Assembly: GCF_004791585.1 (NCBI RefSeq)
Contig: NZ_SRUU01000015.1
Coordinates: 62,001 to 126,000, forward strand
Length of the DNA stretch: 64,000 nucleotides
From: Mesorhizobium sp. M1C.F.Ca.ET.210.01.1.1
Lineage (GTDB): Bacteria > Pseudomonadota > Alphaproteobacteria > Rhizobiales > Rhizobiaceae
Direction: 5' to 3'
Shown here: in pieces, positions 25,342 to 34,676 of the stretch
How positions within the stretch are numbered: position 1 is the stretch's first letter
Layout of the letters: each line of letters starts with the position of its first letter
Notes under the pieces: generated by a model
What the model was told of the DNA's origin: nothing
Seen by the model: the letters and a program-made list of their open reading frames with translations, nothing else
Database searches by the model: none
Translations under genes and position numbers: made by a program

Positions 25342-26670
25342 ATGAGCCGGGATGATCCTTTCGGACTGTCGGAGGATCGCGAACGCACGCGCATCAGGCT
25401 GACGGGCGCCGCGCCGCGGCCGATGGCGCCGCTGGCGCCAGGGGCGCCGGTGAAGCGGGCGCGCGCCCATCCCAACACGCTGATCAACACATTCGCGCCG
25501 CTGCTCGAATTCGCGCCGGAGCTGGAAAGCGCCCTCGCCCCCGAGAACCCGGAAGTGATGCGCACGCGCCTGCTCGACGAACTCGTGCGGGCGCGCGATG
25601 CCGCTGTTGGCGCTGGCTCCTCGCTGGAGCGGGCCGATCAGGCCGCCTGGGCGGTGGCGGCCTTGCTCGACGACCTCGCGCTCAACACGCCATGGGGCGG
25701 CGCCAGCGCATGGCCGCGACAGCCGCTGGTGGTCATGCTGCGCGGCGACGTCGATGCCGGCACGCAGTTCTTCTCGCGTCTCGACGAGCTGGAGCGGCAT
25801 CCGAACCGCGACCGCGAAATGCTCGAGCTGCAATATTACTGCTTGGCGCTCGGCTTCCGCGGCAAATATCGCGTGCCGGGCCGCGCCGGAGACCGCTCGC
25901 TCAACGCCGTTCGCGTCGCGGCGGCCCGCTTCCTGCGCAATGCCGACGCCGAAGACGCGCCGCTGTCGCCGAACTGGAAGGGCGTGATCGCCTCAGACGA
26001 ACCACAGCGTTTCATCGTCCCGATCTGGGTGATGGGGCTTGCCGCGGTGGTCATCGCAGCCGCTGTCTATATCGGCCTGTCGATGGGGCTGAGCAGCCAG
26101 GCGGTCGAGCTTTCCGCGCTGGTCCGCACGCTGCCCCCGCCCCAGCGAGGCGACATTACCCGCGCCGCGCCCAAGCCCGATGCCCCCGAACCCGAGCCGC
26201 CGCAGCCGGTCGATTTCGCGCTGCTGCCGGAATTCAAGGCAGAGGCGCCGGACAGCCTCAAAGGGGCGCTCAGCGGCACCGAAAGCGTGTCGCTGGCCAA
26301 GCTCGTCATCCAGTCCTCCAACCCGGAGCTGTTCCAGTCGTCGCGGCCGACGCTCACACAGGGCTACGAGCCGCTGGTCGAGTCGATCGCCAAGGTGATC
26401 CTCGCCAACCAGGAGCTGATCGGAAACATCACCGTCGTCGGCCACACCGACAATGTGCGTCTGCAAAAATCCAATCCGCTTTCGTCCAACCAGCGGCTGT
26501 CGGAAGCGCGCGCCGAGACCATTGCCGACCTTCTGGTGCAGGCTGGCGTGCCGCAGGAGCGCATCCATTCCGAAGGCCGCGCCGACACCGATCCGGTCGC
26601 CGACAATTCCACGCGCGAGGGCCGCGCGCTCAACCGGCGTGTCGAGGTTCTGGTCGAGAAGAGGCTCTGA
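25342..26670 (+). CDS. tssL: Type VI secretion TssL (DotU) with C-terminal OmpA peptidoglycan-binding domain, copy 1
   Basis: 442 residues. The cytoplasmic DotU-type helical domain (about 30 to 215) includes FAPLLEFAPELE, LDDLALNTPWG and YYCLALGFRGKYR. A single membrane helix spans about 224 to 246. A periplasmic OmpA-like domain follows, with GHTDNVRLQKSNPLSSNQRLS and the NRRVEVLVE end, expected to bind peptidoglycan. The gene overlaps tssM by one base (TGATG). A paralogue with the same layout starts at 41551. Confidence 0.95.
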   Translation: MSRDDPFGLSEDRERTRIRLTGAAPRPMAPLAPGAPVKRARAHPNTLINTFAPLLEFAPELESALAPENPEVMRTRLLDELVRARDAAVGAGSSLERADQAAWAVAALLDDLALNTPWGGASAWPRQPLVVMLRGDVDAGTQFFSRLDELERHPNRDREMLELQYYCLALGFRGKYRVPGRAGDRSLNAVRVAAARFLRNADAEDAPLSPNWKGVIASDEPQRFIVPIWVMGLAAVVIAAAVYIGLSMGLSSQAVELSALVRTLPPPQRGDITRAAPKPDAPEPEPPQPVDFALLPEFKAEAPDSLKGALSGTESVSLAKLVIQSSNPELFQSSRPTLTQGYEPLVESIAKVILANQELIGNITVVGHTDNVRLQKSNPLSSNQRLSEARAETIADLLVQAGVPQERIHSEGRADTDPVADNSTREGRALNRRVEVLVEKRL

Positions 26671-29600
26671 TGTTCATCCTGCGCTTCCTCTGGGCCGTGC
26701 TCACCTCGCGTTTTCTTTGGACGCTGATCGGCATCGCGCTGTTGTCGCTGCTGATCTGGGTGTTCGGTCCGATCGTTCAGGTCGGCCCCTACGCGCCGTT
26801 CGAATCCGACAATGTGCGCATCGCCATCATCGCCGGGCTGATCATCCTGTGGCTGATCTGGCTGATCATCGCGCAGCGCCGTGCGATCCGCGCCAACCGC
26901 ATGTTCGTCGCCGAGATCGCCGCGCCTGTCCAGGAAAAGCAGCTCACCCCCGGCGAGGAGAGCGTGGCCGCTGTCGGCGCCAAATTCGGCGAGGTCATGG
27001 CGGAGCTCAAGCGGCGCAAGCTCGGCGGCCGCAAGTTCCTGCGCGAGATGCCGTGGTATGTGATTGTCGGCCCGCCTGCCACCGGCAAGACGACGGCGCT
27101 GCGCCAGTCCGGCCTCAATTTCCCGATCGACCTCACCGACGACCTGCAGGGCGTCGGCGGCACGCGCAACTGCGACTGGTTCTTTTCGGAGAACGCGGTG
27201 CTGATCGACACCGCCGGCCGCTACGTCCAGCAGGAGAGCCAGCCGGATGTCGACGCGACGGAATGGCTTGGCTTCCTTGATCTCTTGAAGAAGCACCGGG
27301 GGCGGCGGGCGCTCAACGGCGTCATCGTCGCGCTGTCGATCGACGTGCTTTCGGAGGGGGACGAGGCCATCAAGGCGCACGGCCGAAAGATCCGCCGCCG
27401 GCTGGCGGAGCTGAACGACCGGCTCGAAATCCGCCTCCCCGTCTACCTGATGCTGACCAAGGCCGACCTGATCAAGGGGTTCGAAGCCTTCTTCGGCGGC
27501 CTGTCGACGACGGCGCGCGAGCAGGTGTGGGGAACGACCTTTCCGCTCGACGCCCGCGTCGATGCCAAGACCATCGAGAAGGAAATCGCCACGCTCGCCG
27601 CGGAGCTGGAGCGGCGGCTGGTGCCGCGGCTGGAGGACGAGGACAAGCTTGGCGCGCGCGCGGAAATCTTCCGCTTCCCGGCCCAGCTCGCGAGCCTCTC
27701 CGAACCGATCCAGGTGCTGATCGAGGCGATGTTCGGCGAGAGCCGCTATGAAGAGGCGGCCTGGTTGCGCGGCCTCTATCTGACGTCGGCAACCCAGGAA
27801 GGCGCGCCCATCGACCGGCTGACCGCGGCGCTGTCCTCTTCCTTCGGCCTGCCGCCCCGCCGCGCGATGCTGGCGCCGCGCGTTGAGAAGCGCAGCTTCT
27901 TCTTGAGGAATCTCCTGACCGAAGTCATCTTCAAGGAAGCCGGGCTCGGCACGTTCGATCCGCTGGCGCAGCGGCGACGCGCCTGGATCTGGCGCGGCGC
28001 GGCCGCGGCCTGCACTCTGGCCGCCCTGCTCGCCGGCGGGCTGTTCACCTGGTCCTATCTCGACAACCGCAATGCCATCACCGAGCAGGCCGGCCAGTTC
28101 GAGGCCCTGCAGGCGCCGCTGACCGAAGTCGCTGCCGCGCCGGCCTCGGTGGAGCAGCCGACGATGGACGGAGCTCTGGCCGCGATGGACTCGGTGGCGA
28201 CGGCGCGCACCGCGCCGCCGGACGCAGTCCACAACCTGCTCGGCCCAACCGCCTCGGCGGAGCTCGTGCGTGCGCAGACCGATACCTACGACCACGCCCT
28301 GCGCAACGTGCTCGAGCCGCATATGGTGGCGCTGCTGGAAGCCACCATGTGGCGGCAGATCCGCGATCCGGATTTCATGCTCGGCGCGCTGAAGACCTAT
28401 CGCATGATGACGGGCCTGTCGCAGATGGACACCGACTTCGTGCAGAACTGGTGGGTGAACAGCCTGCCGGAATTCGCGCCCGCCCCACCCTTCCCGACCG
28501 CCGACGCCGAAGAGCATCAGCTTGCCGCGATCCGCGGCATGGCGGTCGACGACAGCTACATCGCCCCGGACAAGGAGCTGGTCGCCGAGGCGCTGAAGAC
28601 GGTGTGCACGATCTCGCTGCCGGAGCGCGCCTACAAGCAGCTGCTCGCCGATCCGGAAGTGGCAGCCGTGAAGGAATGGGTACCCGCCAATTTCGCCGGA
28701 CCGAACGGTGCGAAAGTGTTCGCGCGCCGCTCCGACAAGACGCTGCGCGTCGGCGTTTCCGGCGCCTTCACCTATACCGGTTTCCACGACGCCGTCCTCG
28801 ACCGGGTCGAGGATGTGGCGGCGCAGGCGGCGCTCGACCGGGCGGTGTTCGCCGGCGGCTGCTCGGAGAACTCCGAGACTTCCGTGTCGGCGCTGTCCGA
28901 GGACATTCTGAAGCTCTACTATGACGACTATATCGCACAGTGGGACAGCTTCCTGCGCGACATGCGGCTGGCGCCGCTGAGCGACCTCAATGTCGCCAGC
29001 GAAAACCTCAAGGACCTTTCGAGCGCCGATTCCGCGCTGAAGCGGCTGCTGAAGGCGGTGGTGCAGGAGACGGACCTGACCCGGTCCGACGAAGCGCCGG
29101 CCGACGACAAGGGCGGCGCCGCGAAGACCGGATCGAAGCTGCTCTCCAAGCTCGGCAAGCTGGGCAAGGTGGTGAAGACAGGGGCGAAGCTCCTGCCCCG
29201 CGCCGGCTCGGCCGATCAGGTCGACATGACCGGCAGCCTGGTCGCCGAGCATTTCAAGCCGCTCAAGGGCACGATCGCCGAGGTCGATGGCCAGCCGCCG
29301 GCGCTCGACGCCGCCGTGGTGGCGCTGACCGCGCTGTCCAACGTGCTGCAGACGGTGACCGCCAATCCCGATCCTCAGGACGCCATCAAGAAACAGGGCG
29401 GCCTAGCCGAACTGACGGGTGCGGTGGCGAGGCAGGCGCAGATCCTGCCCTCGCCGATCAACGACTGGCTGGGCGGCATCGCCGGCGACACCAGCGGCCT
29501 GTCGCAGAAGGCCGTCACCAATGAGCTCAACGCCATCTGGCGCGCCGACATCCTGCCCTTCTGCCAGGCGGCGCTCAACAACCGCTATCCGTTCAGCCCA

Positions 29601-30209
29601 GAGAGTGCGGTCGACGTCAACGTGCGTGACTTCCAGCGCCTCTTCGGGCCGGCCGGCCTGATCGACGCCTTCATCAACGACCATCTGATCAACTATGTCG
29701 ACACGGCCAGCCAGCCCTGGAAATGGCGCGCCGATTTCGGCCTCGACCCGGCGGCGCTGGCGGCGTTCGAGCAGGCAAGGCACATCCGCGACGACCTCTT
29801 CCCAGGCGGCACCGGGCCGGTGATGAACTTCACGCTGGAGCCGAAGGACCTGTCGCCCAACGTGGCGCGCGTGACGCTCAACCTCGATGGCCAGAACCTC
29901 GTCTATTACAACAACGCGACCAGGCCGCAGCCGATGACATGGCCGGGCAAGGACGGCACCGGGGTGATCTCGCTCGCCTTCCAGCCGGTCGACGGCTCGC
30001 CCGAGGTGATGCTCAACGAGACCGGCAGCTGGGCGTGGCTGAGGATGCTGCGCGGCGGCAAGTTCAACGGGACAAAGCTCACAGACGTCTACAGCCTGAG
30101 GCTCGGCACAAAAGGCATGTATGCCGATTTCGAGCTCAAGGCAGCCAGCGTCGAGAACCCCTACACGCTCGAGATGTTCAAGAAGTTCACATGTCCACCG
30201 CAGATCTGA
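26670..30209 (+). CDS. tssM: Type VI secretion membrane subunit TssM (IcmF), copy 1
   Basis: 1179 residues. Two N-terminal membrane helices (about 5 to 33 and 50 to 68) are followed by a cytoplasmic NTPase-like domain with an intact Walker A GPPATGKT at 134 to 141, and VLIDTAGRYVQQ. A third helix lies near residue 450, and a large periplasmic region ends in the beta-rich C-terminal domain that contacts TssJ. The ATG at 26670 overlaps the tssL stop. Open frame extends upstream through tssL but has no coding character there. Confidence 0.95.
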   Translation: MFILRFLWAVLTSRFLWTLIGIALLSLLIWVFGPIVQVGPYAPFESDNVRIAIIAGLIILWLIWLIIAQRRAIRANRMFVAEIAAPVQEKQLTPGEESVAAVGAKFGEVMAELKRRKLGGRKFLREMPWYVIVGPPATGKTTALRQSGLNFPIDLTDDLQGVGGTRNCDWFFSENAVLIDTAGRYVQQESQPDVDATEWLGFLDLLKKHRGRRALNGVIVALSIDVLSEGDEAIKAHGRKIRRRLAELNDRLEIRLPVYLMLTKADLIKGFEAFFGGLSTTAREQVWGTTFPLDARVDAKTIEKEIATLAAELERRLVPRLEDEDKLGARAEIFRFPAQLASLSEPIQVLIEAMFGESRYEEAAWLRGLYLTSATQEGAPIDRLTAALSSSFGLPPRRAMLAPRVEKRSFFLRNLLTEVIFKEAGLGTFDPLAQRRRAWIWRGAAAACTLAALLAGGLFTWSYLDNRNAITEQAGQFEALQAPLTEVAAAPASVEQPTMDGALAAMDSVATARTAPPDAVHNLLGPTASAELVRAQTDTYDHALRNVLEPHMVALLEATMWRQIRDPDFMLGALKTYRMMTGLSQMDTDFVQNWWVNSLPEFAPAPPFPTADAEEHQLAAIRGMAVDDSYIAPDKELVAEALKTVCTISLPERAYKQLLADPEVAAVKEWVPANFAGPNGAKVFARRSDKTLRVGVSGAFTYTGFHDAVLDRVEDVAAQAALDRAVFAGGCSENSETSVSALSEDILKLYYDDYIAQWDSFLRDMRLAPLSDLNVASENLKDLSSADSALKRLLKAVVQETDLTRSDEAPADDKGGAAKTGSKLLSKLGKLGKVVKTGAKLLPRAGSADQVDMTGSLVAEHFKPLKGTIAEVDGQPPALDAAVVALTALSNVLQTVTANPDPQDAIKKQGGLAELTGAVARQAQILPSPINDWLGGIAGDTSGLSQKAVTNELNAIWRADILPFCQAALNNRYPFSPESAVDVNVRDFQRLFGPAGLIDAFINDHLINYVDTASQPWKWRADFGLDPAALAAFEQARHIRDDLFPGGTGPVMNFTLEPKDLSPNVARVTLNLDGQNLVYYNNATRPQPMTWPGKDGTGVISLAFQPVDGSPEVMLNETGSWAWLRMLRGGKFNGTKLTDVYSLRLGTKGMYADFELKAASVENPYTLEMFKKFTCPPQI

Positions 30210-30733
30210 TCGTTCCCGGTTTCTACGGCAAGATGCCCGCCGCCGGCGATTTCGTGACGCGGCGGCTGCCGGGCGATTTTGTGCGCCCGTGGGATCGTTG
30301 GCTAGCGCAGCATATCGTCCCGCTATTCGGGGCAGAGGCCTGGCCGACGAGCACGGCACTGCGCTTTCTCAGCGGCCCCGGCTCCTTCGGCGCCTCGGCG
30401 GGCATCGTGCTGCAAAGCGCCGACCGGGTCGGCCGGCAGTTTCCGTTGAGCGTCGTCGCAAGGCTGTCGGAAGCACCCCTCAAGCTGGCTTATGCAGACG
30501 CGTGGTTCGAAGGGGTCGAGAATGCGGCGCTGGCCGCGCAACGCGGAGAGCTGACGCCCGACGAACTGGACGCGGTGCTTGCGGCCCTGCCCGTTCCGCC
30601 CGTCGAGGATGAGGGCGATGTCATCGACGACCTCGTCATGTGGACGGCGCATACGGACATCTTCGACGTCGATCCGCAGGCACCGCAAAAGACGGTGGAG
30701 CAGATCTTCGCCAGCAGCTGGGCGACGAGCTGA
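30191..30733 (+). CDS. tagF: Type VI secretion-associated protein TagF (ImpM)
   Basis: 180 residues. The N-terminal GFYGKMPAAGDFVTRRLPGDF and WDRWLAQ are the TagF/DUF2094 signature, followed by SGPGSFGASAGIVLQSADRVGR. TagF proteins repress T6SS assembly post-translationally, in some bacteria by acting on the FHA pathway. The start overlaps the end of tssM by 19 bases and this is the last gene of the core operon. The sequence then changes to a more A/T-rich composition, marking entry to the effector island. Confidence 0.92.
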   Translation: MSTADLIVPGFYGKMPAAGDFVTRRLPGDFVRPWDRWLAQHIVPLFGAEAWPTSTALRFLSGPGSFGASAGIVLQSADRVGRQFPLSVVARLSEAPLKLAYADAWFEGVENAALAAQRGELTPDELDAVLAALPVPPVEDEGDVIDDLVMWTAHTDIFDVDPQAPQKTVEQIFASSWATS

Positions 30734-31009
30734 CGCAGATCTGGAACCAGATGGGCTATCCGCCAGCTGCGAAGAGCTGTTCTCTTATCGACACAGAAGT
30801 TTGCCGCGGATCATGGCTGTTAGAAAAGTACAAGCCCCTGCACGGGCGATGAAGTTGCAGAATGCATTTCACACAATATTTGATGCGAGAAGACATACAG
30901 GGGATCCAGAATTCACAGTCTTCACTTGCGACGTCGAGAAAATCGCCTCATCCCTGATCGTTGGAACGGAAGGCCAAGCTAAGCCGCTCAATCTCGGCAC
31001 TGCGTAACG
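30734..31009. other. Intergenic junction of T6SS core and effector island
   Basis: 276 bases between two convergent operons. It is noticeably richer in A and T than the core operon. No convincing gene was seen; a short plus-strand frame here lacks any recognisable motif and a ribosome-binding site. No perfect terminator hairpin with a T-tract was found. Confidence 0.5.
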
Positions 31010-31741
31010 TCAGTATAGATCAACGCGCCGAATGGCCGCGTGATCGCTCGCAAAGCGATCGAGCATATTGATCAGCACATCGAAGGCCTCCTCGGAGGAG
31101 TCGAACCTGTCCACGACGATTTCAATCGAGTCTTCTTCGAAGAGCTGAACGCCGCCGAACACATTGGCGGCAATCTCCGGATCAATATGCGGCAGTACAA
31201 ACGCTCCGTTTACCAAAGCGTTGGCCCATGGAGTTATCCAGTCTTCGACCGCCGCTATTTCGGTAGGGGACCGAGGGCCTCCCATCGTCAGCACGAGACG
31301 TCGCATTCGCGACGTTATCGTAGCGTCGATCGTCAACACGAACTGGAGCTTAATGCGACGCGCCGGGTAAACCGGGCGACCGTCAACCTCGTCGGGATAC
31401 GGCAATTCGTAGCGGTTGCCGTTCGCAGCGGCCAGTAATTCCAGAGCGATATACGCATCGGTTTTTCCGGACGCCACCAAGCTCGAACGCAGGCACTCCA
31501 GGAACCGACCGTCGATGGCGGCCATTTCGAGATCGGCTCGAAGCGTGTGCGTATCTAGATTCGTCCTGTGGACGACGAACTTTGGCGCAATCGCTCCCGC
31601 AGTGAAACCACCCCGCGCGCCGATGTCGGCAACGGCGCTCAACATCTCAAGGATCTCGGCGCCGTCGACGGCTTCAACGGCGGTTGCCTGAAACAGGAAA
31701 CGTCCGTCCAATACGGGCTGACGGGGGAGAATGGCGCGCAT
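31010..31741 (-). CDS. Hypothetical protein, last gene of the effector operon (candidate immunity or accessory)
   Basis: 243 residues with no signal peptide or membrane helix and no family I can name. It reads as a mixed alpha/beta cytosolic protein, with an acidic pattern near the C-terminus (LFEEDSIEIVVDRFDSSEEAFD). Its ATG overlaps the stop of the preceding DUF3396-like gene (ATGA), so it is co-translated with the likely immunity gene. By position, downstream of a nuclease toxin and immunity gene, it could be a second immunity protein or a chaperone. That is inference. Confidence 0.6.
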   Translation of the reverse strand: MRAILPRQPVLDGRFLFQATAVEAVDGAEILEMLSAVADIGARGGFTAGAIAPKFVVHRTNLDTHTLRADLEMAAIDGRFLECLRSSLVASGKTDAYIALELLAAANGNRYELPYPDEVDGRPVYPARRIKLQFVLTIDATITSRMRRLVLTMGGPRSPTEIAAVEDWITPWANALVNGAFVLPHIDPEIAANVFGGVQLFEEDSIEIVVDRFDSSEEAFDVLINMLDRFASDHAAIRRVDLY

Positions 31742-32667
31742 CAGCTTGCCGTGTTGAACCGGTTATACCAGCGCTCTGTGGCGGTGCCGTCGTCGGTTTC
31801 CACGTCGAAGCTCTTCGCAAGTGACCCAGCGCGCTCGATGAGCGGGCGCAGCAGCCGATCCACCTGTTTGTAGCCGGGAAGAGTGTCACCCCGATTGACG
31901 TCGCCCAGTTGCGGCAGCTTGTCGGCTCGAAACACCAGCCCCGTTGGAAGCTCGGTCACGGATACCGGATTGGAAACGGATCGGGCGAGCGTGGAAGTAC
32001 CCCCAAGCTCGCCGGCCAACTCCGTGTCGATCATGGTCAGCCAGTTCACAGTTTTGACGCCATCGCGGCCAACTGCCCAGAGATCGTTGATTCCCACTAG
32101 CAGATCGAGACCATGATGGCGTATCGATTTGGCCCACGCGAACGACTGGCTCTCTTCTTCGAAATAAGGCGACGTCTGCAGAGCATGTCCAGCGGCGGCA
32201 TATCGAACCGGCAGCGAATGGCACGTGTCGAAAAAGTAATCCTGTATGACTTCATGCAGCCCTTCATCGGCTGGCACAGTCAGTTGAAGAAGCGCAAGGC
32301 GGCCGAATTCCGGGTCGGCAAATCGCGCTTCCTCCGAGTGCACCTTGAACATCCAGCGCGGCGTATCATTGTAGGCTTCGCCATCCTTCAGTTCGATCGA
32401 TATGAATTCTCGCGTGGCGCCAGCTTCCGCTAGCCAGGAAGGCAGCATTTCTAGGGTCTTGGCGTTAACCTTGGCATGCTTGCTCATCGTCTCGGTCGCG
32501 TAAAACCGAAAGCGTTTCTCGCCGACGACCGAAATCCAGCGCCGGTAGGCGGCGAGAAACGCGGAGGCCTTTTCCCGCAATGGACCGGCAATGAAAAAAT
32601 TCATAGCCAATACGTGGCGCACTTCGTGCAGCCCCTCGGATTCAAGTTCCAAACTTGACGGTTCCAC
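31741..32667 (-). CDS. DUF3396-like (type VI immunity family) protein
   Basis: About 308 residues. The pattern of a conserved N-terminal strand-helix unit (AMNFFIAGPLREKASAFLAAYRRW in two readable halves), AGATREFISIELKDG and the later YFFDTCHSLPVRYAAAGHAL resembles DUF3396, a family of T6SS immunity proteins found beside effector genes. The GTG at 32667 is preferred because GGAAGGA sits 7 bases upstream; a TTG six codons earlier is the alternative. It lies directly downstream of the nuclease gene, as expected for a cognate antitoxin. Family assignment is from memory and moderately sure. Confidence 0.65.
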   Translation of the reverse strand: MEPSSLELESEGLHEVRHVLAMNFFIAGPLREKASAFLAAYRRWISVVGEKRFRFYATETMSKHAKVNAKTLEMLPSWLAEAGATREFISIELKDGEAYNDTPRWMFKVHSEEARFADPEFGRLALLQLTVPADEGLHEVIQDYFFDTCHSLPVRYAAAGHALQTSPYFEEESQSFAWAKSIRHHGLDLLVGINDLWAVGRDGVKTVNWLTMIDTELAGELGGTSTLARSVSNPVSVTELPTGLVFRADKLPQLGDVNRGDTLPGYKQVDRLLRPLIERAGSLAKSFDVETDDGTATERWYNRFNTAS

Positions 32668-32688
32668 GCCTACGTCCTTCCGCAAAGA

Positions 32689-33255
32689 CTATACATTGGT
32701 GCAGTCACAATTGCCCTTTTTGGCTTGCGCGTCCTGCGGCGTCATACAACGCACCTTGTCTACTTGCTGGCCGTCGACCTCGAAGTCATTGTAGTCCCCT
32801 TTCTCTTTTGCGGTCATCATCGATTTTCCCGATTTGCCGATGGATTTCATTGACAACTTTGTAGCGCGGCCTGCCTGACCGGTGCCTTGTGGATCCAGTT
32901 TCTTGTTGAGCGCTTTAGAGTCGCACGGGAATTTGGCGTCGACGATGTCCCATTTTCCGGTCTTGGGATTCTTCACCACGGTGTCGGGGATGCGCATTTT
33001 CCCGTTGATTTCCTGCCGGGGTGAGGCGCGCACCTTGTCCGCGGCGCGATTTTTGGTCGTCAGCTTGCCGGACTCCGTCTTTTCGCGCAGTTGGTGAGCA
33101 ACGCAGGAATGCTTTCTGTTCGCCATTCGCTGGCAGCTTGCTGCGGCGTCCCGCTTTGCTTTGAACGGGTATGCCTTCTCGTCGCAGCATGAGATAACGC
33201 ATGCGATCATCTGTTCCCCGGTCATGCCTGCAAGCGGAATCTGTACGTTTGGCAT
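32689..33255 (-). CDS. Putative T6SS nuclease effector (PD-(D/E)XK-like)
   Basis: 188 residues. The stretch MRIPDTVVKNPKTGKWDIVDAK places Asp91 of a PD element 15 residues ahead of Asp106-Ala-Lys108 (written here in two parts: MRIPDTVV and KWDIVDAK). This is the core of PD-(D/E)XK and VRR-NUC nucleases. The N-terminal 60 residues hold a Cys cluster (CVISCC, CQRM, HSCVAH), with nine Cys in all, possibly a metal site. It has no signal peptide, as expected for T6SS cargo. It follows the PAAR-like gene by 9 bases and precedes the immunity-like gene by about 20 bases. The target (DNA or RNA) is unknown. Confidence 0.65.
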   Translation of the reverse strand: MPNVQIPLAGMTGEQMIACVISCCDEKAYPFKAKRDAAASCQRMANRKHSCVAHQLREKTESGKLTTKNRAADKVRASPRQEINGKMRIPDTVVKNPKTGKWDIVDAKFPCDSKALNKKLDPQGTGQAGRATKLSMKSIGKSGKSMMTAKEKGDYNDFEVDGQQVDKVRCMTPQDAQAKKGNCDCTNV

Positions 33256-33264
33256 CGAAGCGTC

Positions 33265-33657
33265 CTAGAGGCAGACCGTGTTCTTGTTGTTGCTGGTCAT
33301 CTTGTCCGATAGCCTGCACGCGCCCTTGCCTTCGAGGTTCACGTCGAACGAGAAGGATATCCATTCGGCGGCCTTCATGTTGACGTTGGATACAACCCCG
33401 CCGAGGGTGCCGGCCTCATCACCATTGCTGCTCGCATACTTCGACGGCTGATGCGCACACATGTTGCCGCCATCCGCCTTCACGGTCGTCGTACCGCCGC
33501 TGAGCGAGTCCGACCGAGCAATATTCGGATAGGGCACGGGAACGGGAGGTGCGGGAGGCGCGGGGGTCTTGCAGACATCGGGCGCCGTGGCCATCGCAAT
33601 GCCGTTCGAGCCCTTATGCGCAAGGCTGAGATTGTTGATCGCGACTGTCACGCTCAT
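33265..33657 (-). CDS. PAAR-like DUF4150 domain protein (T6SS spike tip)
   Basis: 130 residues. DUF4150 features are PDVCKTPAPPAPP, PVPYPNIARS, GTTTVK, GDEAGTLGG and the EGKGACRLSDKMTSNN end. Such proteins form a PAAR-like cone on VgrG and carry or recruit a toxin; here the toxin is a separate gene just downstream. The start at MSVTVAINN overlaps the stop of the ketosynthase-like gene by one base (TAATG). A longer in-frame reading adds 23 basic residues unlike the family. Confidence 0.85.
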   Translation of the reverse strand: MSVTVAINNLSLAHKGSNGIAMATAPDVCKTPAPPAPPVPVPYPNIARSDSLSGGTTTVKADGGNMCAHQPSKYASSNGDEAGTLGGVVSNVNMKAAEWISFSFDVNLEGKGACRLSDKMTSNNKNTVCL

Positions 33658-34676
33658 TATGTTGGTCTTTCTCCCAGGTCCAGCAGAACAGCGGCTCTTG
33701 CGCCGCCGGACGTTGCAGATCCGCAAATGCAGGCGAAACGTCCCTCAAGCATACGGGTCCTGCGGCCGACCGCAGCTAGGATCCCTGCCAGCACTCCGAA
33801 GGCCGCACCGGTCTCGCCAACGCGATTTGCCGTGACATTGAAGCTTTCGCCCAGTGCAAACCGCGAAGAAGCCCTCATAAGCGCGTTGCCGAAACTGTCC
33901 GTACGCCAGATCTCGCCGTTCAAATCCACAAACAGATGTCGGATCGGCGTTTCACGCTCGACAAGGGGGGCTGTCGCATCAAGCAAGGCGCGCGACAATG
34001 CCCGGCCGAGATAGGGTCCCGGCGACTCATCTGCGATCTCCCGTCTCAGCCCGCCGCCGATTACCTGCACGCGGTTCCGCGATGTCGCGGGTCCCACAAG
34101 CATCGCGGCCGCCGCTTCGCCTGGTATCAAACCGAAGGGGTTGGTAACCGTCTTGAGACGCTGGTGCGCCTCGATCCAGTCCAGCGAGTCGGCGCCGATG
34201 TAGCTGTCTGTGGCGACGACGATGCAATGGCGCCGGCCGCCGTTGGCGATCCGGTTCATTGCCGTGGCGATCGCCATGACGCCACCAGCCTGGTCGTATT
34301 GGCCCGTCACCACTTCTCGGAGCGAGAATGCAGATTCGACCGAGCCTCTGATTTTCTCTACGAGCGCACGCGCGTCTTCGGGACCAAATCCGGGCCGGTA
34401 GGCAGGCAGAGACAGTAGCAGGTCCGCTTCCTGACCTCCCCCATCCGGTTGGGTGAGCATGTCGCGAATGGCGGCCAGGGCGAGTTCCGCCATTCTATCC
34501 GCTTCGCGTGTACTTTCGACTGCCTCGACGAAGGCCATGCTGACGCGCTCTCCACCAGTATCGATGAAGCGAGGGTGAAGCTGGATACCCGAAATCTCGC
34601 TGAAATACGCAGCGGCGGCTGCCTCTGCCCAAAGACCGATAGGGGTACAGGCCCCCATGGCGACGATTTCGCTCAT
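33657..34676 (-). CDS. Ketosynthase-fold (thiolase-like) protein without catalytic residues
   Basis: 339 residues with the beta-ketoacyl synthase fold: GACTPIGLWA at the start, a central ATAMNRIANGG helix and NPFGLIPGEAAAAMLVG, the DGFVxGEGA equivalent. Aligned by eye with FabF, the nucleophile Cys becomes Gln129 (YDQAGG), the first His becomes Asn253 (DLNGE) and the second becomes Glu288 (VGETGAA). It is therefore unlikely to condense acyl groups. Proteins of this kind occur in T6SS DUF2169/DUF4150 operons and may act as effector-loading scaffolds. It overlaps the DUF2169 gene by four bases. Confidence 0.8.
   Translation of the reverse strand: MSEIVAMGACTPIGLWAEAAAAAYFSEISGIQLHPRFIDTGGERVSMAFVEAVESTREADRMAELALAAIRDMLTQPDGGGQEADLLLSLPAYRPGFGPEDARALVEKIRGSVESAFSLREVVTGQYDQAGGVMAIATAMNRIANGGRRHCIVVATDSYIGADSLDWIEAHQRLKTVTNPFGLIPGEAAAAMLVGPATSRNRVQVIGGGLRREIADESPGPYLGRALSRALLDATAPLVERETPIRHLFVDLNGEIWRTDSFGNALMRASSRFALGESFNVTANRVGETGAAFGVLAGILAAVGRRTRMLEGRFACICGSATSGGARAAVLLDLGERPT

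Noticed and set aside
25692..26669. Upstream extension of TssM copy 1 by 326 codons
   Set aside because: The extension overlaps tssL in another frame. The ATG at 26670 overlaps the tssL stop and gives the family N-terminus with two membrane helices.
26364..29252. 962-codon open frame on the minus strand across tssL/tssM
   Set aside because: It lies antisense to clearly coding tssM, has no recognisable domain, and its composition (Arg, Gly, Val, His, Gln) is typical of shadow frames in GC-rich DNA.
30579..31007. Small plus-strand gene after tagF
   Set aside because: The frame overlaps tagF, and the part beyond it lacks a start signal and any recognisable family. It is left as intergenic.
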